In this document: positions 27,185 through 36,227 of the stretch, one piece after another
Position numbering within the stretch: position 1 is the first letter of the stretch
Layout of the letters: the number at the start of each line of letters is the position of its first letter
Origin: Paraburkholderia fungorum
Lineage (GTDB): Bacteria > Pseudomonadota > Gammaproteobacteria > Burkholderiales > Burkholderiaceae
DNA length: 64,000 nt
Assembly (NCBI RefSeq): GCF_900099835.1
Contig: NZ_FNKP01000002.1
Span: 2,108,001 to 2,172,000 of the forward strand
Direction of reading: 5' to 3'
The notes under the pieces: generated by a model
What the model was told of the DNA's origin: nothing
Seen by the model: only the letters and a program-made list of their open reading frames with translations
Database searches by the model: none
Made by a program: the position numbers and the translations under genes

Positions 27185-28066
27185 TCACGAACGTGCGGCG
27201 GCCAGCACCTGAGACGCGAGCCCATGATGCTGCCCGCGCCGCGACCGGATTGCGTGAACCTCTTCGATCACGCCCTCCGCGCGACCCAGCAACCGCAAAC
27301 CTCGCAGCAGCGACAGGTCTTCCGCGCCCAGTTCCGCGAGCGGAAACACGCCCAGCCCGCGCGCGGCGAACACGGCCATCAGCGCACTGTCCTCGAATTC
27401 GCCGACGATGCGCGGCCGGATGCCCTCACTCTCGAACCAGCGGTCGAGCCGCGCCCGCAGCGCGCCATGGCGGGTAGGCAGCAGCACCGGCAGACTGGCC
27501 AGGCACGCTGGAAAACCGGCGCGCGCGGCCTTGCGCACGATGTCCGCCGGGCCGTACCAGTCAACCGGCGAACCCGCAATCCGCTGGCTCGTCACGCGCA
27601 AATCCGCGTTATGCGGTGCAGGCTGACAAGCCAGCACCAGATCCAGCCGATGCAGCGCCAGCTCTGACATAAGCTGCGCATGTTCGCCTTCGTGACACAA
27701 CAGCCTCAGCGACGGCGTACCGAGCACTGGCGCAAGCAGCGCATGCGCAGCGAGTTTTGAAATTCCGTCCGACAGACCTACCGCGAGCCGCGCCGCGCCC
27801 TCGCCGCCCGCCTCGCGCATCTCGTCGAGCAAGGTTTCGCCCAGCTGAAAAATCTGCTCCGCGCGATTGAAGGCCGTCTCGCCGGCCTCGGTCATCGTGA
27901 CGCCTCGTCCCGCCGGCTTCAGCAATTGACGCCCAATCGATTTCTCCAGTTCGCGCACCTGCGCACTGACCGTCTGGACCGCCACGTCGAGCCGCTCGGC
28001 GGCGCGCGCGAAACCGCCTTCCTTGACGACGATCCAGAAATAATAGAGATGACGATAGTTGAGCAT
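27185..28066 (-). CDS. LysR-family regulator, NhaR-like
   Basis: 293 residues from the ATG at 28066 (an upstream in-frame start at 28099 adds 11 residues). The N-terminus MLNYRHLYYFWIVVKEGG with ERLDVAVQTVSAQVRELEKSIG is the helix-turn-helix of LysR proteins and is closest in pattern to NhaR, the Na+-responsive activator. The effector domain runs from about residue 90. In other bacteria NhaR controls Na+/H+ antiport and envelope genes; no antiporter adjoins here. It is divergent from the TerC-family gene, a candidate target. Confidence 0.85.
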   Translation of the reverse strand: MLNYRHLYYFWIVVKEGGFARAAERLDVAVQTVSAQVRELEKSIGRQLLKPAGRGVTMTEAGETAFNRAEQIFQLGETLLDEMREAGGEGAARLAVGLSDGISKLAAHALLAPVLGTPSLRLLCHEGEHAQLMSELALHRLDLVLACQPAPHNADLRVTSQRIAGSPVDWYGPADIVRKAARAGFPACLASLPVLLPTRHGALRARLDRWFESEGIRPRIVGEFEDSALMAVFAARGLGVFPLAELGAEDLSLLRGLRLLGRAEGVIEEVHAIRSRRGQHHGLASQVLAAARS

Positions 28067-28187
28067 GCCGCTGACAGTTCGCAAAAATCGATATGTCATT
28101 CAGCTTATCACTGATTTATTCGAAGCTTGCCCGGGACGAAGATAGCGGTTCCGTGACATTAACCGCACCGGCTTCTATAACAATCCC

Positions 28188-28940
28188 ATGGACTCCTTAC
28201 TCGCCCTGATGGCCGACCCCGCTGCGTGGGCAGCGCTCGTCACGTTGATCGTGATGGAAATCGTGCTCGGTATCGACAACCTGATCTTCATCTCGATCCT
28301 CAGCAACAAGCTGCCCGAGGCGCAACGCGCGCGCACGCAGCGCATTGGCCTGATGCTCGCGCTAGTGATGCGGCTTGCGCTGCTCGGCACGGTCGCGTGG
28401 ATCGCGCAGCTAACCGCGCCTGCTTTCTCGCTGTTCGATCACGCGTTTTCGTGGCGCGATCTGATTCTGCTCGGCGGCGGTCTGTTTCTGGTGTGGAAGG
28501 CAACGAGCGAAATTCGCCACCACGTCACTCATTCGGACGAGGCTGCCGATAAAGCAGCCTCCACGGTTCAGTTGACGGTCGCGGCGGCCATCGGCCAGAT
28601 CATCGTGCTCGATATCGTGTTTTCGGTCGACAGCATCATCACGGCGGTCGGCATGACCGAGCACATGCCGATCATGTTCGTCGCCGTCATCGTCGCGGTG
28701 CTGGTGATGCTGTTCGCGGCGCTGCCGTTGTCGCGCTTTATCGATCGCAATCCGACCATCGTGATGCTGGCGCTCAGCTTCCTGCTGGTGATCGGCATGA
28801 CGCTGATCGCCGATGGTTTCGGCACTCACGTGCCAAAGGCCTACATCTACGCGGCCATGGCGTTCTCCGCTTTCGTCGAGTGCATGAACATGCTGGTGCG
28901 TCGCGCGAAATCGAAACGCGCGGCGAGTGGCGGCGAATGA
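28188..28940 (+). CDS. TerC-family integral membrane protein
   Basis: 250 residues with seven membrane helices and the TerC signature: [19 protein letters not shown] in the first repeat and [17 protein letters not shown] in the second, each with an intramembrane acidic residue, plus a final FAYxY-like [19 protein letters not shown] helix. Family members (Alx, MeeY/MeeF, TerC) are increasingly linked to manganese export and metal loading of secreted enzymes; tellurite resistance is a historical name. Monocistronic, divergent from the NhaR-like regulator across 120 bases. Confidence 0.9.
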   Translation: MDSLLALMADPAAWAALVTLIVMEIVLGIDNLIFISILSNKLPEAQRARTQRIGLMLALVMRLALLGTVAWIAQLTAPAFSLFDHAFSWRDLILLGGGLFLVWKATSEIRHHVTHSDEAADKAASTVQLTVAAAIGQIIVLDIVFSVDSIITAVGMTEHMPIMFVAVIVAVLVMLFAALPLSRFIDRNPTIVMLALSFLLVIGMTLIADGFGTHVPKAYIYAAMAFSAFVECMNMLVRRAKSKRAASGGE

Positions 28941-29015
28941 ATGGCGCATGAGCGATTAGTGAATGACGCGCTCAGGCCGAGCGTTTGAAGTCTGGAATTT
29001 TCAAGGAGCGTGACG

Positions 29016-29315
29016 ATGAAGTGCCCCGTTTGTACAACGACCGATCTGCTGATGACCGAGCGCCGCTCGATCGAAATCGATTATTGCCCGGCCTGCCGGG
29101 GCGTGTGGCTCGATCGCGGCGAACTGGACAAGCTGATCGCGCAGGACGCGGGAAATGGGGATACGCCCGCCGCGTCACGCGCGGGCCGCGACGAGCACCA
29201 GAATCGTGGACACTCATACGAAGGCGACCGCCATCGCGGGTATGACGATCGCCGCGCGGATTATCGCGGGCACAAAAAGAAGCGCTCGATTTTCGACGTG
29301 TTCGACTTCGACTGA
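29016..29315 (+). CDS. TFIIB-type zinc-ribbon protein
   Basis: 99 residues from the ATG at 29016, seven bases after a perfect AAGGAG. The N-terminal 40 residues form a zinc ribbon of the zf-TFIIB type: CPVC, then CPACRGVWLDRGELDKL, giving four zinc-binding cysteines. The remainder is charged and His/Arg/Asp-rich, ending in KKKRSIFDVFDFD, which matches many small proteobacterial proteins of this family. Cytosolic; role unknown. Confidence 0.85.
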   Translation: MKCPVCTTTDLLMTERRSIEIDYCPACRGVWLDRGELDKLIAQDAGNGDTPAASRAGRDEHQNRGHSYEGDRHRGYDDRRADYRGHKKKRSIFDVFDFD

Positions 29316-29354
29316 TTCTGGCGAAGTGTCTGCGGCGGCTTCGCGCAATCGCCG

Positions 29355-29975
29355 CTAGCGGGCTTTGCTTCGGCCGCTTCGGCCGGTAGTTCCAGAACGA
29401 GGCGTTTCTTTGGCTGCAGGCGCGCCGCCGTTCATCTGCTCCATCCACGACAAAGTGTCGACGTACGACATGAACTGCTTCAGATACCCCGGCGACAACT
29501 CGCTCATCAACGAAAGCGCGCGATGCACGAGGCTGCTTGAATTGAGCGGCCCCGCGTTGCCGGACACCGGCGCGAGCGACTGGCGTATCTGTTTCTCGCT
29601 GCGTACCCGGGACCAGACACCTCGGAAGTAATCGAGTTCAGGCAGTTCGGGATAGGCGGTGGATCGGTGCGTGTTGCTCGCGAGTTGCCTGACCAGGCCC
29701 GCGAGCGATTCCGATTCGGCGGCGGCGCGGTCCGCCACCTTCGCATCGGGCGTTGCGCGCGCCACGTCAGCCGAATACGCGTGAATCAGCTTCGCCACGC
29801 GCTCGTCGAGAACCCGCCGTGCATCGCCTTCGTGGGCAGCCGCGCGCCGCTCCAACCCCACGATCAATTGAAAACGCACCGGGTTCAGACGATCCGCACC
29901 GCACTCGCGCCACGCGTCGAGTGTCGCTCGGGCGTGCCGCGCGACGTCGGCGAAATCGACGTTATTGCTATTCAC
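29355..29975 (-). CDS. DUF2894 family protein (last gene of the stator-like operon)
   Basis: 206 residues, soluble, mostly helical, with an ELPELDYFRGVWSRVRSEKQI segment and a basic Ser/Gly/Lys tail. No membrane helix or signal peptide, so it is cytosolic. I assign DUF2894 from recall of the burkholderial gene order DUF3348-DUF802-OmpA-DUF2894. Its start overlaps the end of the MotB-like gene by eight bases, so the two are made together, suggesting that it works with the envelope complex, perhaps binding the long cytoplasmic tail of the MotA-like subunit. No catalytic motif was seen. Confidence 0.75.
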   Translation of the reverse strand: MNSNNVDFADVARHARATLDAWRECGADRLNPVRFQLIVGLERRAAAHEGDARRVLDERVAKLIHAYSADVARATPDAKVADRAAAESESLAGLVRQLASNTHRSTAYPELPELDYFRGVWSRVRSEKQIRQSLAPVSGNAGPLNSSSLVHRALSLMSELSPGYLKQFMSYVDTLSWMEQMNGGAPAAKETPRSGTTGRSGRSKAR

Positions 29976-30615
29976 CGGACTTCACCGTTGCAGTCGATGG
30001 CCGAGGCACCGGCGCAATTTCCACACGACGGTTTTTCGCCCGCCCCGGTTCGTCAGTATTCGAACTCACCGGCTGCCCGGAGCCGAACGCCGCCGCGAAC
30101 AGCGACGACGCTGGCACGCCCGCGTCGATCAATTGACGCGTGACCGTCAACGCGCGCTGTGCCGAGAGCTCCCAGTTGTCCGCGAAGCGGCGATTGCCTT
30201 CGCGCAAACGCTGGTCGTCGGTAAAGCCGCTGACCATCAGAATCTGATCGCTGGCCCGCAAATACGCGGACAGCGGTCCAGCCAGGCTCTTCAGCAGATC
30301 GCGCCCTTCCGGCTGTAACTGCGCGGAATTCAGCGCGAACAGCACATTGCCGCTAATGCCGATGCGTCCATTGACCAGGGTCACGCGCCCCGCCGCCAGC
30401 GGTCCGGCCAGCGCCTGCTCCAGCGTCTTGCGGCGCTGCGTTTCCGCCTGACGCTGCTTGACCTCCTGATCGAGCTTGTTCGATAGCTCCAGTTGCACGC
30501 CGATCACGCCGACCAGAATCAGCACAAACGCGCCCAGCAGCACCGACATCAGGTCGCCGAAAACCGGCCAGATCGGCGCGCCCGGCTCCACGCCGCCGTC
30601 GATTTCCTCGCTCAT
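29968..30615 (-). CDS. MotB/OmpA-like stator subunit
   Basis: 215 residues. A short cytoplasmic N-terminus leads to one membrane helix (about 20-43). At its start lies PVFGDLMSVLLGAFVLIL; D21 occupies the place of the proton-binding Asp of MotB (D32 in E. coli) and ZorB. A coiled-coil linker (45-75) is followed by an OmpA-type peptidoglycan-binding domain (about 85-205) with NVLFALNSAQLQPEG, VSGFTDDQ and a GSGQPVSSN...RAKNRRVEI ending. It overlaps the MotA-like gene as ATGA. The pair should form a cell-wall-anchored ion-driven motor. Not flagellar: there is no flagellar gene in the window. Confidence 0.85.
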   Translation of the reverse strand: MSEEIDGGVEPGAPIWPVFGDLMSVLLGAFVLILVGVIGVQLELSNKLDQEVKQRQAETQRRKTLEQALAGPLAAGRVTLVNGRIGISGNVLFALNSAQLQPEGRDLLKSLAGPLSAYLRASDQILMVSGFTDDQRLREGNRRFADNWELSAQRALTVTRQLIDAGVPASSLFAAAFGSGQPVSSNTDEPGRAKNRRVEIAPVPRPSTATVKSGE

Positions 30616-33491
30616 ACCGCATCAACTCCGGCGGACGAGCGTTGGCGGGCGAGGTGCTGCAAATCTTCGACGATCTGCTTCTGCGACATCACGCTCAGGT
30701 CGACGACTTCACGCGCCTGTGCGACGTAATACGCGAGTTGTTCGTCGCTGCGCGCAAGCGATTTGTCCAGCGCGGTTTCGATGAGTTGCAAATGGGCGAC
30801 GAGTTTGTCGTTCGATTCGCCGAACATCTGCACGGAGGCACCGAACGCTTCGCCGAGGCTCGCGACTTCGACCGCGCTGCCCGTCACCTGCGCGGCGACC
30901 GCGCCGAGCTTGCCGGTTTCGAGTTCGACATGATCGGTGAAGCGCGTGCCCACGCGTTCCAAAAGATCCGCCGATGTCGCGACCAGCGCATCCACGGCCG
31001 TGCGTTGCTCGCCGGATGCGTGATTCACTGCATCGAGCAAGGTCTCAAGCGTTTCGAGAAGACGGCTGCGCTCCTGCAACATCGCGGTATCGCGGACCAT
31101 GCTGTCCGACAGTTTCTGACGCAGTTCGGCGACGACCTCGGCGGCGGCCTTCGGCGCTTCCGACGCCGCTTGCACCAATTGGCCGATTTCAGCGATGGTG
31201 TCGCTGGCGTGCGCCTGCGTTTGCGCTGAGATATCGCGTGCGGTTTGCGCCAGCGTCTCGCAGATTTCCTGCTGACGTTGCGCGGTTTGCGTGCCCGCTT
31301 GCGCCCACTCTTCGCTCAGCGTTGATGCCATCGAGCCGAGCTTGTCGGTCCATGCGGCCAGGCGCTCTTCATCGCGCGAGGCAATTTCAGCGTGCAGATT
31401 CGCTGCGGCCTTCGGTGCCTCAGCCGCTGCATCAACCAGGCGGTTGATTTCGGCAATCGTGTCGCTCGCATGCGCCTGCGTTTGCGCCGATATATCGCGC
31501 GCGGTTTGCGCCAGCGTTTCGCAGATTTCCTGCTGACGTTGCGCGGTTTGCGTACCTGCTTGCACCCACTCTTCGCTCAGCGTGGTGGCCATCGAACCGA
31601 GCTTGTCGGTCCATGCGGCCAGGCGCTCTTCATCGCGCGAGGCAATTTCAGCGTGCAGATTCGCTGCGGCCTTCGGTGCTTCAGCCGCCGCGTCAACAAG
31701 ACGGTTGATTTCGGCAATCGTGTCGCTCGCTTGCGCCTGCGTTTGTGCCGACATATCGCGCGCGGTCTGCGCCAGCGTTTCGCAGATTTCCTGCTGACGT
31801 TGCGCGGTTTGCGTGCCCGCTTGCGCCCACTCTTCGCTCAGCGTGGTGGCCATCGCGCCGAGCTTGTCGGTCCATGCAGCAAGGCGCTCTTCATCGCGCG
31901 ACGCAATTTCAGCGTGCAGATTCGCTGCAGCCTTCGGTGCTTCAGCCGCCGCATCAACAAGACGGTTGATTTCGGCAATCGTGTCGCTCGCGTGCGCCTG
32001 CGTTTGCGCCGACATATCACGCGCGGTTTGCGCCAGCGTTTCGCAGATTTCCTGCTGACGTTGCGCGGTTTGCGTACTCGCTTGCGCCCACTCTTCGCTC
32101 AGCGTTGTGGCCATCGAACCGAGCTTGTCGGTCCATGCGGCCAGGCGCTGTTCATCGCGCGACGCCAGTTCGGTCTGCAAGTCCACATGCGACTGACCGA
32201 CCCCACGCAGCAACGACGCCGAGTGTTGCTCGAAAGTCGCCGCTGCCGCTGCCAACGCCTGCTGGTTATCCAGAGCCAGCTTTTCGCCCGCGCGTTCCTG
32301 ACGCGATAGCGCGTCGTTCCACGCCTGCGACACATTGCCCGCCGTCGCATCGAGCCGCGCGGACACGCCGTCCAGCAACGCCGCCGAACGCAATTCGAAC
32401 GCTTCGGTGACACGCTCCATCGAGCCGCGCCAATGCCCGGCCAATTCCTCGCTCGAACGCTGATGCCCGGCCAATGCGTCGCTCCAGATCCCGGCGACTT
32501 TGGCCGCGGTCGCGTCGAAGCCGCTCGACAATCCGTCGAGTTGTCGCTGGACGGCTTGCGAGACCGCGCCGTGCAACGCCTCGGTCTCGCGCGCGAGACC
32601 CGCCATCGTGGCTTCCATGACCGGCTGCAACGCGGCGCTGGCAGCCCTCGCGCTATCGGCGACGCTGTCCTTCAGCGAGCGCTCGACCGAACCTGCCAGG
32701 CGCGTATAAACCGCCTCCGTCTTGCCGTGGAAGGCTTCCTGGCTCGCCAGTTGCCGCTCGTTCAGCGCGAGACTTTGCTGTTCGATGACGGTCATCATCG
32801 TTTGCAGACGATCGACCAGCGTCGGCATGACCTCGGCCTGGCGCTGCATCAGCTTGAAACTTTCCTCGCGCTGATGCGCCTGCGAATAGATGCGCAAGTT
32901 CGTCGCGATCTTCAGGTCGAGCGCCTGCGCGGCGTCGAGCCGCGCACGGCGGCACAGCGCCGACAGCAAACCCAGCATCGCCGATGTCGCAACGCCCGCA
33001 ATCGAGGTGCCGAATGCAAAACCCAAGCCCTTGACCGGCGCGGCCAGCGACGCGCGAATCGCCTGCAGATCGGTCGCGCTTTCGAGCGCGAGGCCGGTGC
33101 CGCGCAGCGTCGCGACCATCCCGAGCAGCGTGCCGAGCATCCCCAGCAACACCAGCAAGCCGACGAGGTACGGCGTCAGCGCCGGTCCGGGCAGCGCCAC
33201 GCGCTCGCCTTCGACCCGCAGTCGCACCGCGTTGCGCAGGCTCGGGTGCAAAGGTTCGAGCCACGCGGAAAGACTCGCGGGCGGCGCGGAGAGTCCGTCG
33301 ACGGCGCGCGTCAGCGTGGTCGTGGCCTGACCATAGCGGCGCAATTCGAGCGCACCCGCCAGATAGCAGACGACGATCAGCAGCGTGACGGACAGCGCCA
33401 GCGCGTTCGACCCGACATAGCTGGCGGCAATCCAGCACGCAGCGGCCAGGCCGGCCAGAAAAACAACGAAATCAATACGATATCTGGACAT
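30612..33491 (-). CDS. DUF802 protein: MotA/ExbB-like membrane domain with giant repeated helical tail
   Basis: 959 residues from the ATG at 33491. Four membrane helices lie at about 7-24, 29-49, 108-128 and 155-180. The last two, GLLVLLGMLGTLLGMVATLRG and GLGFAFGTSIAGVATSAMLGLLSA, match the MotA/TolQ/ExbB/ZorA core pattern. From residue 185 to the end the protein is a long Ala/Gln/Glu-rich helical tail without other domains, including four tandem 87-residue repeats (about 441-789; these repeats are what Pfam names DUF802). It is followed by the overlapping MotB-like gene. By analogy with ZorA the tail would project into the cytoplasm and transmit stator rotation. Function unknown. Confidence 0.85.
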   Translation of the reverse strand: MSRYRIDFVVFLAGLAAACWIAASYVGSNALALSVTLLIVVCYLAGALELRRYGQATTTLTRAVDGLSAPPASLSAWLEPLHPSLRNAVRLRVEGERVALPGPALTPYLVGLLVLLGMLGTLLGMVATLRGTGLALESATDLQAIRASLAAPVKGLGFAFGTSIAGVATSAMLGLLSALCRRARLDAAQALDLKIATNLRIYSQAHQREESFKLMQRQAEVMPTLVDRLQTMMTVIEQQSLALNERQLASQEAFHGKTEAVYTRLAGSVERSLKDSVADSARAASAALQPVMEATMAGLARETEALHGAVSQAVQRQLDGLSSGFDATAAKVAGIWSDALAGHQRSSEELAGHWRGSMERVTEAFELRSAALLDGVSARLDATAGNVSQAWNDALSRQERAGEKLALDNQQALAAAAATFEQHSASLLRGVGQSHVDLQTELASRDEQRLAAWTDKLGSMATTLSEEWAQASTQTAQRQQEICETLAQTARDMSAQTQAHASDTIAEINRLVDAAAEAPKAAANLHAEIASRDEERLAAWTDKLGAMATTLSEEWAQAGTQTAQRQQEICETLAQTARDMSAQTQAQASDTIAEINRLVDAAAEAPKAAANLHAEIASRDEERLAAWTDKLGSMATTLSEEWVQAGTQTAQRQQEICETLAQTARDISAQTQAHASDTIAEINRLVDAAAEAPKAAANLHAEIASRDEERLAAWTDKLGSMASTLSEEWAQAGTQTAQRQQEICETLAQTARDISAQTQAHASDTIAEIGQLVQAASEAPKAAAEVVAELRQKLSDSMVRDTAMLQERSRLLETLETLLDAVNHASGEQRTAVDALVATSADLLERVGTRFTDHVELETGKLGAVAAQVTGSAVEVASLGEAFGASVQMFGESNDKLVAHLQLIETALDKSLARSDEQLAYYVAQAREVVDLSVMSQKQIVEDLQHLARQRSSAGVDAV
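31142..32185 (-). repeat. four tandem 261-base repeats inside the DUF802 gene
   Basis: The same landmark (GCAATTTCAG or its variant) recurs at 31381, 31642, 31903 and 32164, exactly 261 bases apart, and the intervening sequence is nearly identical. Each unit encodes 87 residues beginning ASRDE and containing AAWTDKLG, QRQQEICETLAQ and AEAPKAAA. The low divergence implies recent duplication or ongoing homogenisation, and copy number is probably variable among strains. Confidence 0.92.
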
Positions 33492-33501
33492 AGTGTTCCA
33501 G

Positions 33502-34299
33502 TTAGCGGGTGCGAAGAGCTGCGAGCAACCCTTCGACCGGTTGTAAACGAACTTCCAGTTCGGCCAGCAGGACGCTCTGCATATCCTTGCGGAAAACGTC
33601 CAGCCACGCGTCGGGTGCGGTTGGCGCAGGCGGCGCACTCCGGGCGGCGGGCGCAGCGTCTTTGGCGGCATCGGCCTGACCAGCGTGTTCGGGATCGTCG
33701 ACGATCGCGGCCGCCTTCTGACTCGCGTCGCGCAAACGCTCGAAATGGCCCGCGAGCAGACCGGGCACCGTCGCCAGCAGATTCCGCTCGCGCTCGCCCA
33801 GCGCGCGCTCCATCACGGCGTCCACCACCGCCAGCCGGGCCATGGCGGGCGTTCTGGTGGCGAGCATCCCACGCAGACGGCCGCGTAGATTGCCAACGGC
33901 CGTTTCCATCGACTGCTGCTGCGCAAGATAGCGCTGACGGAACACCGCGTAGTCGGCCGGCGCATCGGTGGAAACGACGTGAGCCGACGCCGGCCCCGCC
34001 GCGCGCCGCTTCGACGCGACCAGCACGCTGTCGTTGGCGATGGCCTTGCCCAGCAACGACCGCACGCGAAGACATTCGTCCTCTTCGACGCGGCCGAACG
34101 CCCGCGCGTTGGCCGGGACCGCAGGCGGCTTACCGCTCAGCGCCGACGACAAAGCAATCGCGTCGGTCCAGCCGAGCCACTGGCTCAGCCGGTCCGACAG
34201 CGACTGCCGGGATTCGGGAACATCGACATCCGCCAGACGGGCCAATAAGCGAATGAGGGCCGGGCCACTGAGCGCTGTGCGCTGGGAAGCTTGCAACAT
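33502..34299 (-). CDS. DUF3348 family protein (first gene of the stator-like operon)
   Basis: 265 residues, soluble and helical, with no signal peptide. The N-terminus GPALIRLLARLADVDVPES is followed by an ECLRVRSLLGKAIAND segment, a central region rich in charged helices and an Ala/Pro-rich linker, and a C-terminal amphipathic stretch DMQSVLLAELEVRLQPVEGLLAAL. I assign DUF3348 from recall of burkholderial annotation. It ends ten bases before the DUF802 gene and is the operon's first gene. A cytosolic adaptor or effector of the membrane complex is plausible; nothing in the sequence shows an enzymatic site. Confidence 0.75.
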   Translation of the reverse strand: MLQASQRTALSGPALIRLLARLADVDVPESRQSLSDRLSQWLGWTDAIALSSALSGKPPAVPANARAFGRVEEDECLRVRSLLGKAIANDSVLVASKRRAAGPASAHVVSTDAPADYAVFRQRYLAQQQSMETAVGNLRGRLRGMLATRTPAMARLAVVDAVMERALGERERNLLATVPGLLAGHFERLRDASQKAAAIVDDPEHAGQADAAKDAAPAARSAPPAPTAPDAWLDVFRKDMQSVLLAELEVRLQPVEGLLAALRTR

Positions 34300-34556
34300 A
34301 GCACCGGAGGCAAAAAAGTCAGCAGTTTACACGCTGGCGAGGTGGGTGCCGCTGTGGTTTGATCTGGCGGGTATTTTGACGGTGCTTCTGGACCCGATCG
34401 AACCGCAATCCGAGGCTGGTTCGACGGCTCGCGACAGCACGTGCAAACCCGAATCCCGCGCGTTTTTGCAGCAGGTACGATGCACCTGCAGCAAGCACTT
34501 AACAGCACCATTCCAGGCGAGGCAACGTGACACCCGACGTGACCCAGACAGGCAGC

Positions 34557-35789
34557 ATGAAATTCGATACCGTCGTGCTCGGCGCGGGCATAGTCGGCGT
34601 CTGCGTGGCGCTGCATCTGCAGAAACGCGGCCGCCAGGTTGCGCTGATCGACCGCAAATTGCCCGGCAACGAAACGTCGTTCGGCAATGCAGGGCTGATC
34701 CAGCGCGAAGGCGTCTATCCGTATGCGTTTCCGCGCGGACTCGGCACGCTGCTGCGCTACGCGCGCAACCAGTCACCAGACGTTCGCTACCACGCCGACG
34801 CGATCCTCAAGACCATGCCGTTTCTGTGGCAGTACTGGCGCAATTCGCATCCAGCAAAACACGCGGCAATCGCGCGCTCTTATTCCACGCTGATCGAACA
34901 TTGCGTGAGCGAGCACCGCGCGCTCGCCGCCGATGCCGGTGCGAGCGCGTTGCTGCGTCCGATCGGCTGGATCAAGGTGTTTCGCACCGACGCGGTTCGG
35001 GATGCCGAGACGCGGCTCGTCGAACGATGGCACGACGAATACGGCGTCGAGTTCGACGCCCTCGATCCCGCGCGCCTGCAACAGATGGAACCCGCTCTCG
35101 ACACGAGTTTGCGAGGCGGCTTGTGCTATACGGCATCCGATTCGGTCAGCGATCCGAATGCGCTCGTCACCGCGTACGCGAAATATTTCGAGGCGCTGGG
35201 CGGCCGCTTCTTTATCGGCGGCGCCGACACATTGCGCGAGGGCTGGCAGGTCGATACGGAAGCGGGAACGATCTCGGCGGAATCGGCAGTCGTCGCGTTG
35301 GGGCCGTGGTCGGACCGGCTGAGTGCGCAACTCGGCTACCGCCTCCCTCTCGCCGTGAAGCGCGGCTACCACATGCACTACGCGCCGCGCGACGGTGCGC
35401 GCCTGAATCACCCGGTGCTGGATGTCGAAAACGGTTATCTGCTGGCGCCGATGGCGCGCGGCATCCGGCTTACCACTGGCGCGGAAATCGCTCATCGCGA
35501 CGCGGTCAGGACGCCCGTGCAACTCGCGGCGGTCGAGCCGGTCGCGCGCACGCTGTTTCCGCTAGGCGAACGTCTCGACGACGAACCGTGGATGGGCCGC
35601 CGCCCCTGCACGCCGGACATGATGCCGGTTATCGGGCCGGCGAAAAATCATCGGGGCTTGTGGTTCGCCTTTGGTCATGCGCATCACGGATTGACGCTGG
35701 GGCCGATCACGGGCCGCCTGCTCGCGGAAATGATGACGGGTGAAGAGACGGTGGTGGACCCGTGGCCGTTTCGGGTGGAGCGGTTCTAG
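34557..35789 (+). CDS. DadA-like FAD-dependent amino-acid dehydrogenase
   Basis: 410 residues from the ATG at 34557; a GTG at 34527 after a GAGG site is an alternative that adds ten residues. The N-terminus KFDTVVLGAGIVGVCVALHLQKRG is the FAD-binding Rossmann motif, followed by NETSFGNAGLIQ as in D-amino-acid dehydrogenase DadA. The C-terminal half has WMGRRPCTPDMMPVIGP and GLWFAFGHAHHGLTLGPITGR, the conserved FAD-contacting end of the DAO family. It probably oxidises a D-amino acid or a related secondary amine and passes electrons to the respiratory chain. Single gene, divergent from the DUF3348 operon. Confidence 0.87.
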   Translation: MKFDTVVLGAGIVGVCVALHLQKRGRQVALIDRKLPGNETSFGNAGLIQREGVYPYAFPRGLGTLLRYARNQSPDVRYHADAILKTMPFLWQYWRNSHPAKHAAIARSYSTLIEHCVSEHRALAADAGASALLRPIGWIKVFRTDAVRDAETRLVERWHDEYGVEFDALDPARLQQMEPALDTSLRGGLCYTASDSVSDPNALVTAYAKYFEALGGRFFIGGADTLREGWQVDTEAGTISAESAVVALGPWSDRLSAQLGYRLPLAVKRGYHMHYAPRDGARLNHPVLDVENGYLLAPMARGIRLTTGAEIAHRDAVRTPVQLAAVEPVARTLFPLGERLDDEPWMGRRPCTPDMMPVIGPAKNHRGLWFAFGHAHHGLTLGPITGRLLAEMMTGEETVVDPWPFRVERF

Positions 35790-36227
35790 CGCGCGTTTTG
35801 CGCGGCGGCGGACGGCTCACGCGGGACATCGTCGAACTGTTACATCCCGAAAGGAAAGGTCAATTTTACGGACCCGGATCGGCCCGAAGCAGTGGTCGAT
35901 CCTTACACTTTCCTCGTTTTGCGTACCCCGATTTGTTGCATTACATCAACACAGCGGGTGCATTCTCGATGTTATGTAGTCGCCACAAAATGATCAAAAC
36001 AGCGCGCAAATAACATAATAATTACCCTAAAACACACCATCACAATCACAAAATCGGCTTTCCCAACCCATCGCCACCACCCCATCTCGAGTTTATTCAT
36101 TGAGAACGCTTCTCAATTACAACGTGATTGAATAGAATGCGCCTCGCAATCACTTTGTAATAAACATGGAATGGCCGGGTAAGGATTTCTCATGTCCGCT
36201 CGACCTTCTTTTTGAAACTCGACGGGG
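35790..36227. other. intergenic region upstream of the TonB receptor
   Basis: About 440 bases, becoming AT-rich after 35950. No credible gene. It contains the Fur-box-like palindrome at 36099-36117 and the promoter of the iron-uptake operon. Confidence 0.6.
36099..36117. promoter_or_regulatory. Fur box
   Basis: ATTGAGAACGCTTCTCAAT is a perfect 19-base palindrome with 8-base arms and a 3-base centre. It matches the ATTGAGAAT-style Fur box of beta-proteobacteria and lies 110 bases before the TonB-dependent receptor start, so iron repression by Fur is expected. Confidence 0.8.

Noticed and set aside
31142..32185. CRISPR-like or insertion-sequence repeat
   Set aside because: The 261-base units are contiguous, keep the reading frame and code for part of one protein; there are no spacers or transposase.
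29355..34299. Classical Zorya defence system
   Set aside because: Only ZorA-like and ZorB-like architecture is present. No ZorC, ZorD helicase or ZorE nuclease is encoded nearby, so the name Zorya is not justified.
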